A stretch of 64,000 nucleotides of DNA from Variovorax paradoxus NBRC 15149 (GCF_001591365.1 NZ_BCUT01000001.1:2914001-2978000), one strand, 5' to 3'. Shown: positions 1 to 9,462, counted from the first letter of the stretch. The notes: a model not told the origin generated them from the sequence alone. A program made the numbers and translations.

Positions 1-148
1 GCGTGGCATGGAGCCCCGGCTGCGCGCCGAGCACCGCCATGGCACGCCATTCGTTGAGCGTGAGGTGGTGCTCGCGGCCCACCTTCTCGTGAAAGGGCCG
101 CGCCGTGAGGTTGACCACCCGCACCAGCTTGAAGAACAGCGGGTCCAT
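1..148 (-). CDS. MarR-family transcriptional regulator (N-terminal part, cut by window edge)
   Basis: Only the first 49 codons lie in the window; the gene continues beyond position 1. The visible part reads as the N-terminal helix and start of the winged helix of MarR regulators. The key segment is LTLNEWRAMAVLGAQPGL at about residues 30-47, which matches the usual LT..EWRvL..L pattern of the family. The ATG lies 13 nt after the stop of the E1 beta gene on the same strand, so the gene is probably the third cistron of that operon and may control it. The ligand is unknown. Family assignment rests on a short fragment. Confidence 0.75.
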   Translation of the reverse strand, partial: MDPLFFKLVRVVNLTARPFHEKVGREHHLTLNEWRAMAVLGAQPGLHAT

Positions 149-161
149 GGCGCGGCGCGGT

Positions 162-1124
162 TCAGCCCAGCAGTTTTCTCGCCGCGGCCGCGATGGCTTC
201 GGCGCCGACGCGCGATTGCGCCTCCAGCACCGGCGCATAGCCTACCGGAATGCGCGGCGCGCCGAGCCGCGCCACCCGGCAGCCCGTGGCCTCCGCGGCG
301 CTGGCGGCAATCTCGGCACCGAAGCCGGCCACCTGCACCGCCTCGTGCACCACCAGCAGCCGCCCGGTGCGCGCGCACGACGCGAGCACCGTTTCGCGGT
401 CCCAGGGCCAGAGCGTGCGCAGGTCGATCAGGTCGACCGCGATGCCTTCGGCCGCCAGCGCATCGCAGGCCGCCGCGCAGGCCTGCATCTGCCGGCTCCA
501 GCTCACGAGCGTGAGCGCATTGCCTTCGCGCACGCGCCGCGCCTTGCCGAGCGGCACGGCGATGTCTTCGTCGACCTCGCCGCGCAGGCCCCAGAGCGTC
601 TTGTGCTCGATGTAGACCACCGGGTCGCCGCACGCGAGCGCGGCGCGCAGGAGGCCGTAGTTGTCCTGCGGCGTCGACGGGCTCACCACCACCAGGCCGG
701 GCAGGTGCGCGAACCAGGCCTCGAGCGACTGCGAATGCTGCGCGGCCGAGGCGTCCCAGATCCCGCCCGGCATGCGCGCCACCAGCGGCACGCGGCCCTG
801 GCCGCCGAACATGAAGCGGTTCTTGGCGGCCTGGTTCACCAGCTCGTCCATGCCGCAGAGCGCGAAGTCGACCACGCGCATCTCGACCACGGGCCGCAGG
901 CCCGCGAGCGCCATGCCCACGCCGGCGCCCATGATCGCGGCCTCGCTGATCGGCGTGTCGATCACGCGCTCGTCGCCGAAGGCCAGCTGCAGGCCCTTGT
1001 ACTGGCCGAAGATGCCGCCGCGGCCCACGTCCTCGCCGAGCACCACCACGCGCGGGTCGGCTTCCATTTCGCGCTGGATTGCGAGCACGGCGGCTTCGGA
1101 ATAGCTCAAATCCTTCAATACCAT
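162..1124 (-). CDS. Thiamine-diphosphate 2-oxoacid/acetoin dehydrogenase E1 component, beta subunit
   Basis: This 320-residue protein is a transketolase-like beta chain of the PDH/BCKDH/acetoin dehydrogenase family. With the alpha chain it decarboxylates a 2-oxoacid or cleaves acetoin on thiamine diphosphate. The N-terminal pyrimidine-binding half includes LGEDVG (about 29-34) and ISEAAIMGAGVGMA, where E61 is the likely cofactor-activating glutamate. The C-terminal transketolase domain contains VDLIDLRTLWPWD. Length is normal for the family. The ATG overlaps the end of the alpha gene by 10 nt, which implies translational coupling. No E2 or E3 gene is visible here, so the exact substrate (pyruvate, acetoin or branched-chain oxoacid) cannot be settled. 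Confidence 0.9.
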   Translation of the reverse strand: MVLKDLSYSEAAVLAIQREMEADPRVVVLGEDVGRGGIFGQYKGLQLAFGDERVIDTPISEAAIMGAGVGMALAGLRPVVEMRVVDFALCGMDELVNQAAKNRFMFGGQGRVPLVARMPGGIWDASAAQHSQSLEAWFAHLPGLVVVSPSTPQDNYGLLRAALACGDPVVYIEHKTLWGLRGEVDEDIAVPLGKARRVREGNALTLVSWSRQMQACAAACDALAAEGIAVDLIDLRTLWPWDRETVLASCARTGRLLVVHEAVQVAGFGAEIAASAAEATGCRVARLGAPRIPVGYAPVLEAQSRVGAEAIAAAARKLLG

Positions 1125-2128
1125 TGGCCTGCTCCCGTGGTCTGCACGTCGGTGAACGCGGCACTCGGCTCGGGCCAGGGCGCCGCGTCGGCGATGGCCA
1201 GCGCGGTATCGACCTCGTCGCGCGCGGCATTCTCGATGGCATCCAGCGCCGCGGCGGCCACGCCCATGTCCAGCAGCTGCCCGCGCGCCCGCGCGATCGG
1301 ATCGGTTTCGAGCGCGGCCGCCAGTTCGGTCGGATCGCGATAGGCCGCGAGGTCGACCGACACATGCCCCTTCACGCGGTAGGTCAGCGCATGCAGCAGC
1401 CGCGGTCCGCCGCCGCCGCGCACTTCGGCGACCAGCCGCGCGGCGGTTTCGTGCACCGCGAACACGTCGTTGCCATCGACCTGCGTGGCCGCGATGTCCA
1501 TCGACGCGGCGCGTGCCGAGGCGCCCTCGCCCGCCGTCATCGGGCCGCTCGCGGTGGTGGCGCTCCAGCGGTTGTCCTCGCAGACGAAGAGCACCGGCAG
1601 GCCGTACACGCGCGCCCAGTTCAGTGCTTCGAGAAAAGGACCACGGTTGATCGCGCCGTCGCCGAAGAAGCAGACCGTGATGTCATTGTTCTTTCCGAGC
1701 AGCTTCTGCGCATGCGCCGCGCCCACCGCAATCGGCAGCCCCGCGGCCACCACGCCGTTCGCGCCCAGCATGCCGACCGAGAAATCCGCGATGTGCATCG
1801 AGCCGCCCTTGCCGCCGTTGAAGCCGGTGGCCTTGCCGAACAGCTCGCACATCATGCGGGCGAGGTCGGCGCCCTTGGCCAGCGTGTGGCCGTGGCCGCG
1901 GTGGGTGGAGGTGAGGTAGTCGCTCGTGCGCAGATGCGCGCAGACGCCCGCGGGCACCGCCTCCTGGCCGGTCGAAAGGTGCAGCGGCCCGCGCACCTTG
2001 GCGGCACCGGCGGCCTGCTGGCCATAGGCGCTCACGCCGCCCTGGCTCGCAGCTTCGGCGGCGTTCTCGAAGGCGCGGATGCGCACCATGGCGCGGTACA
2101 GCGCCGTGCCTGAATTGCTCGGGTCCAT
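1115..2128 (-). CDS. Thiamine-diphosphate 2-oxoacid/acetoin dehydrogenase E1 component, alpha subunit
   Basis: This is a 337-residue alpha chain that binds the diphosphate of thiamine diphosphate. The classical motif is present: GDG at 156-158 and the paired Asn at 186 (VCEDN). Upstream are the HRGHGH (76-81) and GGKGGSMH (105-112) segments typical of PdhA/AcoA proteins. It is the first gene of a leftward operon with the beta subunit and a MarR gene. Its start faces the TonB receptor across about 210 nt. Acetoin dehydrogenase AcoA and pyruvate dehydrogenase alpha are both possible. The missing E2/E3 neighbours prevent a firmer name. Confidence 0.9.
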   Translation of the reverse strand: MDPSNSGTALYRAMVRIRAFENAAEAASQGGVSAYGQQAAGAAKVRGPLHLSTGQEAVPAGVCAHLRTSDYLTSTHRGHGHTLAKGADLARMMCELFGKATGFNGGKGGSMHIADFSVGMLGANGVVAAGLPIAVGAAHAQKLLGKNNDITVCFFGDGAINRGPFLEALNWARVYGLPVLFVCEDNRWSATTASGPMTAGEGASARAASMDIAATQVDGNDVFAVHETAARLVAEVRGGGGPRLLHALTYRVKGHVSVDLAAYRDPTELAAALETDPIARARGQLLDMGVAAAALDAIENAARDEVDTALAIADAAPWPEPSAAFTDVQTTGAGQWY

Positions 2129-2233
2129 CTTGTCTCCAGCGCCCTTGACGAGGGCGTTCCGGCAAAAATCGTATCAAGCGTGACGATATCGCCTCACAGG
2201 GCTTACCCCTCTCATGCGCCAGCAGCGGAAGTC

Positions 2234-2248
2234 TGAGAATGATTCTCA
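2234..2248. promoter_or_regulatory. Fur box (7-1-7 palindrome)
   Basis: TGAGAATGATTCTCA is a perfect 7-1-7 inverted repeat that closely fits the Fur consensus (tgAtAATnATtATcA). It lies 92 nt before the start of the TonB-dependent receptor gene, inside the divergent region shared with the E1 operon. Iron-dependent repression of the receptor and reductase is the natural reading. This is inferred from sequence only. Confidence 0.85.
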
Positions 2249-2339
2249 AATGCATCGGTAGAATGGCGCCCCCGTCCGCACGATTCCTTTGCGGCTGCTG
2301 CCCCTGTCGATCGAAGCAGCGCCGGCCCTTGCTTTTCCC

Positions 2340-4466
2340 ATGCACAAGTTCTTTCTGGCAACGCCTCTCGCGCTCGCGGGGGCCTTTTCCCACGCCCAAA
2401 CCACCGATCCCGCCGCCGATCCCGCCGCCGAGGCGCGCGGGCAGCTCGGTACCGTCACGGTGGAATCCAGCGCGACCACCGGCTTCGTCGCCAACACCGT
2501 GGAGGCCGGCACCTTCCGCGGCGCCGGCATCATGGACGTGCCCGCCACGGTCAACACCGTCACGCGCGAGGTGCTGGAGCTGCAGGGCGCGGCCAGCATC
2601 TACGAGGCGCTGCGCAACACGGCCGGCGTGACGCGCCAGCAGAACGGCGGCGACACCTTCGACCAGCTCGTGATCCGCGGCATCGCGGTGGAGAACCGCA
2701 CGAACTACCGGCTCAACGGCTCGCTCGCAATTCCCAACGTCTCCGAGATTCCGATGGAGAACAAGGAGCGCGTCGAGGTGCTGAAGGGCGCATCGGCGCT
2801 CTACTACGGCTTCACCACGCCGGCGGGCATCGTCAACCTCGTGACCAAGCGCGCCGGCAGCACGCCCGTGAGCACCGTCGGCCTCACGCTCGACGACCGC
2901 GGCTCGGCGCAGGCGCTGCTCGACCTCGGGCGGCAGTTCGGCGACCAGCAGCAGTACGGGCTGCGCATCAACGCGGCCGGCGGGCGCATCGGTTCCAACA
3001 TCGACGACGTGGACGGCCACCGCAGGTTCGTGTCGGCCGCGTTCGACTGGCGCGTCAACAGCCGGCTCACGCTGAAGGCCGACGTCGAGAACTACCGCAA
3101 GCGCATCACCGAGCAGGCCGGCATCACCCGGCTCGCGGCCGTCAACGGCGTGATCGCGCTGCCCGCCCTGCCCAACCCCGACAAGCTGCTCGGGCCGCCG
3201 TGGGCCGTGTTCGATGCCGAGGTCACCAACACGCAATTGCGCGCCGACTATTCGCTCGGAGGCAACTGGGCGCTGACCGTGGAAGCCGGCCACTCCGAAG
3301 CCGAGCGCGATCGCCGGCTCGCAAGCTTCAGCAACTACAACGTGCTGACCGGCGCCGGCCGCATCACCGGCAACGACCAGAGCCTGAAGCAGACCTCCGA
3401 CCTGCTGCGCACCGAACTGTTCGGCACCTTCTCGACCGGCAGCGTGCAGCACGAGCTCACGCTCGGCGCCGCGCGCAGCAAGAAGACGCAGGACCCGATC
3501 TTCCAGCGCAACTACGGCGGCGCCGGCACCGTGCAGAACCTGTACAACCCGGTGCCCATCGGCTATTTGCCGCTGACGGCGCGGCCGGCCCGGCCCACCA
3601 CCGGCGCCCAGGAGAGCGAGGAGCTCGGGCTCTATGCGCTCGACCGCATCACCTTCTCGCCGCAGTGGCAGCTGGTGGCCGGCCTGCGCCGCACCCACTA
3701 CGAGAGCACGCAGGGCGCGGGCGCCACGATCCCGTCGCTTGCCTACGACGTGCGCAAGACCACGCCGCTCGCGGCGCTGAGCTACAGGTTCACGCCCGCG
3801 CTGGTGGGCTACGTCTCCTATGCGGAGGGCGTGGAGGAAGGCGAGATCGCACCGGCCGGCACCGCCAACCAGAACGCCCACATGCCGCCCGGCGTGAGCA
3901 AGCAGAAGGAAATCGGCCTGCGCTGGCTCACCGACGGCGGCATGCTGCTGTCGGGCGCGCTGTTCGACATCGAACGCCCCGGCGCCTACACCAACAGCGC
4001 CAACACCTTCGTGGCCGACGGGCGCCAGCGCTACCGCGGACTTGAAATTTCGGCGCAGGGCCGCCTGACGCGCGCGCTCGCCTGGCAGCTGTCGGCCCAG
4101 TCGCTCGATGCCGAGTTCCGCGGCATCAACGCGCAATACAACGGCAAGATGCCCGAGAACACCGCCAGGCAGACGGCCAGCGCCTTCCTCTCGTACGACA
4201 TTGCCGCGGTGCCGGGCCTCTCGGTCAACGCGGGCGCCTACTACACGGGGCGCCGGCCGGTGGACGACCTGAACCAGGCCTTCATCGGCGGCAACACCCT
4301 GTTCGGCCTGGGCGCGCGCTACGTGACGCAGCTGTTCGGCAAGCGCACGCTGTGGCAGGTCAACATCGACAACGTGGCCGACAAGCGCTACTGGGCGGCG
4401 GCCGGCACGCGGCTGGCCGTGGGCGCGCCGCGCAGCATCAAGGCGACGCTCAAGGTCGACCTTTGA
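2340..4466 (+). CDS. TonB-dependent siderophore receptor
   Basis: This 708-residue outer-membrane receptor is of the FhuE/FpvA siderophore type. The ATG at 2340 begins a clean signal peptide (MHKFFLATPLALAGAFSHAQ); an in-frame ATG 51 nt upstream would put 17 odd residues in front of it and was rejected. A plug domain follows (about 45-160, with VLKGASALYYG and GGIVNLVTKR-like segments), then a 22-strand barrel ending in IKATLKVDL. Imported ferric siderophore would cross the outer membrane with TonB/ExbBD energy. A Fur box lies upstream and a membrane flavoreductase gene follows 53 nt later. The ligand is not deducible. Confidence 0.95.
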   Translation: MHKFFLATPLALAGAFSHAQTTDPAADPAAEARGQLGTVTVESSATTGFVANTVEAGTFRGAGIMDVPATVNTVTREVLELQGAASIYEALRNTAGVTRQQNGGDTFDQLVIRGIAVENRTNYRLNGSLAIPNVSEIPMENKERVEVLKGASALYYGFTTPAGIVNLVTKRAGSTPVSTVGLTLDDRGSAQALLDLGRQFGDQQQYGLRINAAGGRIGSNIDDVDGHRRFVSAAFDWRVNSRLTLKADVENYRKRITEQAGITRLAAVNGVIALPALPNPDKLLGPPWAVFDAEVTNTQLRADYSLGGNWALTVEAGHSEAERDRRLASFSNYNVLTGAGRITGNDQSLKQTSDLLRTELFGTFSTGSVQHELTLGAARSKKTQDPIFQRNYGGAGTVQNLYNPVPIGYLPLTARPARPTTGAQESEELGLYALDRITFSPQWQLVAGLRRTHYESTQGAGATIPSLAYDVRKTTPLAALSYRFTPALVGYVSYAEGVEEGEIAPAGTANQNAHMPPGVSKQKEIGLRWLTDGGMLLSGALFDIERPGAYTNSANTFVADGRQRYRGLEISAQGRLTRALAWQLSAQSLDAEFRGINAQYNGKMPENTARQTASAFLSYDIAAVPGLSVNAGAYYTGRRPVDDLNQAFIGGNTLFGLGARYVTQLFGKRTLWQVNIDNVADKRYWAAAGTRLAVGAPRSIKATLKVDL

Positions 4467-4519
4467 ACGCATCCGCAACAAGCAGCGCGGCCCTCCACAT
4501 CCTTCGGCGTTTTTCCACC

Positions 4520-7078
4520 ATGGCTCTCCTGAGACGGATCTGGTTCCAGATCCACTGGTTCATCGGCATCACGGCCGGAAGCGTGCTCGTCGTGATCGGG
4601 CTGAGCGGCGCGGTGCTCTCCTTTCGCGCGGAGATCGTCGACGCGCTCAATCCCGCGCTGCGCCACATTCCCAACCCCGCCGGTGCATCGGCGCTGCGGC
4701 CCGCGGCACTCGCGGCGCGGGTGCGGGCGGCGGAGCCGGCACTGCGCATCGCCGCGCTCACGGTGTTTGCCGAAGCCGGGCGGCCGGCGCGCGTCAACTT
4801 CGCGCCGCGCGAAGGCGAGCGCCAGGGCGAGGTCCGGCTGATCGATCCCTGGACCGGCGCGCTGCTGCCCGTGTCCACGGGCGAGGCCTTCTTCGAGTTC
4901 GCCGAGCACCTGCATCGCTGGCTGCTGCTGCCGCGCGACGCGGGCAAGCCCGTCACCGGCACGCTGGCCGCGGGGCTGCTGGTGCTTGCGCTGTCGGGCC
5001 TCTACCTGCGCTGGCCGCGCCGGCCGCTCGCGTGGCGGGCCTGGCTGAAGCTGGACTTCGCGCTGACCGGCCGCGCCTTTCTCTGGAACCTGCATGCGGT
5101 GGCCGGCACCCTTGCGCTGCTGGTGTACCTGGTCTCGAGCCTCACGGGCATCTACTGGGGCTTCGACGCCGTGCGCGCCATGGTCGACAACGCTGCGGGC
5201 GAAGGGCGCGTGGTCCGTGCGCAGGGCATGCAGGCCGGCGGCGCGCCCGCCAAGGCGCAGGCGGCGCCCGACCTGCAGCGCGTGTGGCAGTCCTTCCTCG
5301 ATGAAACCGGCGGCGACTGGAGCCTGGCCACGCTGCGCCCGCCGGCGCGCAATGCATCGCAGGTGGAAGTGACCTACCTGCGTGCCCGCCCCGAGCACGA
5401 ACGCGCACGCAACCGCCTCTACCTCGACGCCGCCACCGGCGAGCCCTCCCGGCACCAGCGCTACGCCGACAAGCCGCTGGCCGGCCGCCTGGTCAACAGC
5501 ATCTATCCGATGCACATGGGCACCTACTGGGGATTGCCGGGCCGCATCGTGATGCTGCTCAGCAGCCTGGGCCTGGCGCTGTTCGCGGTCACGGGGTGGA
5601 TGCTCTACCTCGGACGCCGGCGCACCAAGCGGGCCGTGCGCGAAGAGCGCACGCGGCTCGGTCCGGTACTGCAGCCGGACGCGCCCGGCGCCGAGCCCGT
5701 GCTGCTCGCCTTCGCAAGCCAGACCGGCCAGGCGGAGCGCATCGCGCTGCAGACGGCCGCGGTGCTGCAGTCGGCCGGTGTCGCGGTGGTGCTGCAGCCG
5801 CTGGTGCGCCTGAGCGTGGATGCGCTGCGGCGCTACCGCAAGGTGCTGCTGGTGGCCAGCACCTTCGGCGATGGAGATCCGCCGGACAGCCTGCGCGCCT
5901 TTGCGCGCCAGTTCGCGCTGCAGACCGGCTCCGGCCTGCAGCATGTGCACTACGGCCTGCTCGCGCTCGGGGACCGGCACTACGCCAACTTCTGCGGCTT
6001 CGGCCGATCGCTCGACCGCGACCTGCGCGGCCATGGCGCAGAGGCGCTGTTCCCGATGATCGAAGTGCACAACGGCGATGCCGGTGCGCTGGCGCGCTGG
6101 CAGCACGCGTTGGCCGAAGCCTTCGGCGTGCTGCAGCCCGGCGCATGGAAGTCGCACGAAGCGGAGGCGGCACCCTTCGAGCCCTGGCGCGTCGTGCGGC
6201 GCACCCTGCTCAATGCCGGCAGCCAGGGCGATCCGCTCTTCGAGGTCGAGCTCGCGCATGCGGGCGCGGCCGACTGGGCGCCGGGCGCGCTCGTCGAACT
6301 ATTGCCGCGCCAGTCCGGCCACGCGGTCGAACAACTGCTGCGCCGCGCCGGCCTCGACGGGCGAACGCACGTGCGCTGCGATGGCCGCGCGTGCACGCTC
6401 GAAGATGCGCTGTCCCGCAGCATGCTTCCGGCCGCGCCGGCGGCCAGCGCGCAGGCACTGGCCGACATGCTGGTGCCGCTTGCGCCGCGGCGCTATTCGG
6501 TGGCCTCGACCACGGCCGACGGCTGCGTGCAGCTGCTGGTGCGCCAGGCGCGCCACGCGCACGGCATGGGCGTGGCCTCGGGCTGGCTGACCGACGGGGC
6601 GCCGCTGGATGCGCAGGTCGAGCTTCGCCTGCTGCCCAATCCCGCGTTCGCGCTCGTCGACGACGAGGTGCCCTGCGTCTTCATCGGCAATGGCTCCGGC
6701 TTTGCCGGCCTGCGCGCGCATCTTCGCGAGCGCGTGCGCCGGGGCCACGGGCGCAACTGGCTGGTGTTCGGCGAGCGGAATGCCGCGCACGACGCCTTCT
6801 GCGCCGAGGAGATCGCGCAGTGGCAGGCGGCCGCGGCGCTCGAGCGCGTCGACCTGGTGTTCTCCCGCGACCAGGCCGAGCGCCTGTATGTGCAGCACCG
6901 GCTGCGCGAGGCGGCCGGCCTGCTGCGCCAATGGGTGGCCGAGGGTGCGGTGGTCTACGTCTGCGGCAGCCTCGAAGGCATGGCGCCGGGCGTCGACCTG
7001 GCCTTGCGCGAGTTGCTGGGCGCGCCGGCCTGCGACGCGCTGGTGGCAGAGGGCCGCTACCGGCGCGATGTCTATTGA
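4520..7078 (+). CDS. PepSY transmembrane / flavodoxin / FAD-NAD(P)H reductase fusion, probable ferric-siderophore reductase
   Basis: This 852-residue inner-membrane protein has two functional halves. The N-terminal half is a PepSY-associated TM region with hydrophobic segments near 12-37, 145-170, 190-215 and 345-370. The C-terminal half is sulfite-reductase-like: a flavodoxin domain (about 395-530, starting LLAFASQTGQAERIALQ), then an FAD-binding and NAD(P)H-binding reductase (RRYSVASTTADG, VFIGNGSGFAGLRAHL, VYVCGSLEGMAPGVD). Such fusions beside TonB receptors are thought to pass electrons across the membrane to release iron from siderophores. The gene follows the Fur-controlled receptor, so it likely shares that regulation. 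Its 3' end overlaps the opposing LysR gene by 7 nt. Confidence 0.9.
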   Translation: MALLRRIWFQIHWFIGITAGSVLVVIGLSGAVLSFRAEIVDALNPALRHIPNPAGASALRPAALAARVRAAEPALRIAALTVFAEAGRPARVNFAPREGERQGEVRLIDPWTGALLPVSTGEAFFEFAEHLHRWLLLPRDAGKPVTGTLAAGLLVLALSGLYLRWPRRPLAWRAWLKLDFALTGRAFLWNLHAVAGTLALLVYLVSSLTGIYWGFDAVRAMVDNAAGEGRVVRAQGMQAGGAPAKAQAAPDLQRVWQSFLDETGGDWSLATLRPPARNASQVEVTYLRARPEHERARNRLYLDAATGEPSRHQRYADKPLAGRLVNSIYPMHMGTYWGLPGRIVMLLSSLGLALFAVTGWMLYLGRRRTKRAVREERTRLGPVLQPDAPGAEPVLLAFASQTGQAERIALQTAAVLQSAGVAVVLQPLVRLSVDALRRYRKVLLVASTFGDGDPPDSLRAFARQFALQTGSGLQHVHYGLLALGDRHYANFCGFGRSLDRDLRGHGAEALFPMIEVHNGDAGALARWQHALAEAFGVLQPGAWKSHEAEAAPFEPWRVVRRTLLNAGSQGDPLFEVELAHAGAADWAPGALVELLPRQSGHAVEQLLRRAGLDGRTHVRCDGRACTLEDALSRSMLPAAPAASAQALADMLVPLAPRRYSVASTTADGCVQLLVRQARHAHGMGVASGWLTDGAPLDAQVELRLLPNPAFALVDDEVPCVFIGNGSGFAGLRAHLRERVRRGHGRNWLVFGERNAAHDAFCAEEIAQWQAAAALERVDLVFSRDQAERLYVQHRLREAAGLLRQWVAEGAVVYVCGSLEGMAPGVDLALRELLGAPACDALVAEGRYRRDVY

Positions 7079-7938
7079 GCGGCTTCCCGCAGGCACTGCG
7101 CAAACTGCGCGGCGGCAGGCGGGCTGGCGCGCGGCTTGCGCAGCAGCAGGCCCACCTCGCGGTGGAACGTGAGCTCGCCGAGCGAGAGCATGCGAACACC
7201 CGCGGGCAGCGGAAGGTGCGCCTCGACCAGCGGAACGAGCGCAACGCCCAGCCCCTTGGACGCCATGTGGATGAGCCCGGCGATCTCGTCGAGTTCGATC
7301 GAATCGTTGACCGCGATGCCTTCGCGCCGGAGGAATCTTTCCACCATGCGGCCGCCGAATGATGCGCGGTCGTAGCGCAGGAAGGGCTGCTCCTGGAGCA
7401 GCGCGCGCCAGTCCTTTCCCGGCAGTTTCCTGGGCGCGATGAGCACGTACGGCTCCTGCACCAGCGGCTGCCACGCCAGCTCCGGAAGAATGCCGAACGG
7501 CGGCCGGATGATCACCGCGGCATCGATCGTGCCTGCATCGAGTTCGTCCATCAGCCGCATCGACACGCCGGGCGACACATGCACGCGCAGCAGCGGCTGC
7601 TGCTTGCGCAGCCTTGCAAGCGCCCGTGCGACCAGCGTCGACTGCGCCGAGGCAATCGCGCCGATGCGCAGCAGCCCACCGCTCGCGGCGTCATCGGGAA
7701 GCTCGCCGAGCTTGGCGTAGAGCGCGCAGATCTCCTCCGCGCGCGCCAGCGTCGTCTGGCCGGCCGCATTCAAGGTGGCGGAGCGCCCGGTGCGCTCGAA
7801 CAGCGCGAACCCCAGCGCTTCCTCGAGCCGCTTGACCTGGCTGCTGACCGCCGACTGCGTCAGGCCGATCCGCTCTCCCGCGGCGGCGAAGGTGCCGTGG
7901 CGGCAGACGGCGATGAAGGTTCTGAGTTCGTTGATCAT
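7072..7938 (-). CDS. LysR-family transcriptional regulator
   Basis: A 288-residue LTTR. The winged HTH occupies about residues 1-60 (FIAVCRHGTFAAAGERIGLT then QSAVSSQVKRLEEALG), and the effector domain covers about 90-288. It is the last of three leftward genes (VOC protein, amino-acid-binding protein, LysR), 39 nt after the binding-protein gene. It may therefore respond to the solute that protein captures. No ligand can be named. The stop codon region overlaps the end of the reductase gene tail to tail. Confidence 0.93.
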   Translation of the reverse strand: MINELRTFIAVCRHGTFAAAGERIGLTQSAVSSQVKRLEEALGFALFERTGRSATLNAAGQTTLARAEEICALYAKLGELPDDAASGGLLRIGAIASAQSTLVARALARLRKQQPLLRVHVSPGVSMRLMDELDAGTIDAAVIIRPPFGILPELAWQPLVQEPYVLIAPRKLPGKDWRALLQEQPFLRYDRASFGGRMVERFLRREGIAVNDSIELDEIAGLIHMASKGLGVALVPLVEAHLPLPAGVRMLSLGELTFHREVGLLLRKPRASPPAAAQFAQCLREAAQ

Positions 7939-7977
7939 GAACCGAGCATCTCAAGAATCGATGCAAGGTTCAATGAT

Positions 7978-8889
7978 TCATCGCGCCTCGTACGCTTCCA
8001 TCGGCTTGTCGCTCGGACTGGCCCAGGCGGCCTTCGTCAACGCGCTGGCCGGCAGCCCGACCTTCGAGTTGTGCGGAGGAATGGGCTGCATGAACCACTT
8101 GTCGTAGAGCCGCGCGGCTTCTCCGCTCCTGGCCAGCGACAGCACGCTCTGGTCGACGAGCTTCTTGAACGCGGGGTCGCCCTTCGCAAGCATGATCGCG
8201 ATCGGCTCGACACTGAGAACCTGGTCGAGCAGCCTGTACTGCGCCGGCTCCCTGCTCTTGGAGATCAGCGTGGCAAGGATCTGGCCGTCGGCCGCAAAGC
8301 CATCCACCCGGCCCGATTCGAGCAGCAGGAAGCCTTCGCTGTTGTCCTTGGCGAGCACTTCCGCGATCTCGCCCGCACCCTCGCGCTTGAGCTTCCTGAG
8401 GAGCTGGACGGAGGTGGCGCCGGTTGTCGCGGCCACCGCCTTGCCCGAGAGCTGCGCGGGCGACACGATGCCGGAGGCCGCCTTCACGGCAATGCGAACC
8501 CCTTCGACGTAGAGCGTGGGCGCGAACGCCACGTCTTTCTGGCGCGCCGTGTTGTTGGTCGTGGTGCCGCACTCGATGTCGACGGTGCCGTTCTGCACCA
8601 GGGCAATGCGATTCTGCGGCGTGACCAGCTGGTACTTCACGTGGATCTTCTCGATCTGCAACGCCCGGCCGATGTCAGCGACGACACGCTCGCAGACTTC
8701 GACGTGAAAGCCCGTGTAGCTCCCCGGCCCGAGCGTGAAGGACATGGCGCCCGAGGCGTCGCGCACGCCCATGGTGATGGCGCCGGACTCCCTGATCTTC
8801 TTCAAGGTGTCGGTTTGCGCACTGGCGCCTGCGGCGGACAGCAGCAGTGCTGCGGCAGCCGCGGCTGCAAGAAAGCGTCGTGTCTTCAC
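7978..8889 (-). CDS. Polar amino-acid ABC transporter, periplasmic substrate-binding protein (GltI-like)
   Basis: This 303-residue family-3 solute-binding protein carries a Sec signal peptide (about 1-24, ending GASAQ). Characteristic segments are IRESGAITMGVRDASG, GFHVEVCERVVADIG, VDIECGTTTNNTARQKDVAF and the second-lobe GATSVQLL. These resemble the glutamate/aspartate binder GltI, with its ECGTTTN signature. No permease or ATPase genes are adjacent. The protein either supplies a transporter encoded elsewhere or acts as an orphan sensor or binder. It starts 9 nt after the VOC gene stop. Confidence 0.9.
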   Translation of the reverse strand: MKTRRFLAAAAAAALLLSAAGASAQTDTLKKIRESGAITMGVRDASGAMSFTLGPGSYTGFHVEVCERVVADIGRALQIEKIHVKYQLVTPQNRIALVQNGTVDIECGTTTNNTARQKDVAFAPTLYVEGVRIAVKAASGIVSPAQLSGKAVAATTGATSVQLLRKLKREGAGEIAEVLAKDNSEGFLLLESGRVDGFAADGQILATLISKSREPAQYRLLDQVLSVEPIAIMLAKGDPAFKKLVDQSVLSLARSGEAARLYDKWFMQPIPPHNSKVGLPASALTKAAWASPSDKPMEAYEAR

Positions 8890-8898
8890 GCGGCGCCC

Positions 8899-9339
8899 TC
8901 AGACGGCGAACAGCGAATCGAGATTCGCGAACGACTTCATCTCGATGGCATTGCCCGACGGATCGAGGAAGAACATCGTCGCCTGTTCGCCCGGCTCGCC
9001 CTTGAAGCGGATGTAGGGCTCGATCACGAAGCGGGTCTGGCGCGCAACCAGCTTGTCGGCCAGCGCCTGCCATTGGTCCATCGGGAGGATGGCGCCGAAA
9101 TGGCGCACCGGCACGTCGTGCCCGTCGACCGCGCTGCTGGCCTTGTGGCCGCATTCATCGGGGGCGAGGTGCGCCACGATCTGGTGGCCGTAGAAGTCGA
9201 AGTCGACCCATTCGGGCGCGCTGCGGCCCTCGGGGCATCCGAGCAGCTCGCCGTAGAAGGCGCGGGCCTCGGCAATGTCGCGGACGGGGAAAGCCAGGTG
9301 GAACGGAATTCTCGTGGGGGATGCATTCATGGCGGCCAT
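8899..9339 (-). CDS. VOC-fold (glyoxalase/bleomycin-resistance) protein
   Basis: A 146-residue protein of the vicinal oxygen chelate fold with two beta-alpha-beta-beta-beta modules. The family signatures are [20 protein letters not shown] at the start and [15 protein letters not shown] near the end. Candidate metal ligands are the His in module one and the Glu in the closing AIEMK strand. The start is ambiguous: a second ATG at 9330 (MNASPTR) is equally plausible, and neither has a clear ribosome-binding site. It is the first gene of the VOC / binding-protein / LysR unit. The substrate is unknown. Confidence 0.85.
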   Translation of the reverse strand: MAAMNASPTRIPFHLAFPVRDIAEARAFYGELLGCPEGRSAPEWVDFDFYGHQIVAHLAPDECGHKASSAVDGHDVPVRHFGAILPMDQWQALADKLVARQTRFVIEPYIRFKGEPGEQATMFFLDPSGNAIEMKSFANLDSLFAV

Positions 9340-9412
9340 CGGTCTGTGAGTTCAGGATGGCCCGGACTTTAAGCAGCGCGCCTCATAACCGAAAACGATA
9401 TATTTTCTTGCT

Positions 9413-9435
9413 GAGCATCGATCTTCTCGATGCTC
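9413..9435. promoter_or_regulatory. Perfect inverted repeat, 9-bp arms, 5-nt loop
   Basis: GAGCATCGA (9413-9421) and TCGATGCTC (9427-9435) form a perfect stem with loop TCTTC. It lies in the divergent region between the VOC gene and xylF. No T-tract follows on either strand, so it is not an obvious terminator. An operator or 5'-leader hairpin is possible. Confidence 0.5.
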
Positions 9436-9462
9436 GACGCGCCCGCAGGCCAAGCGCATTCC

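Noticed and set aside
1683..4481. 932-codon minus-strand frame across the TonB receptor
   Set aside because: It is antisense to a well-supported receptor, has shadow composition and matches no family.
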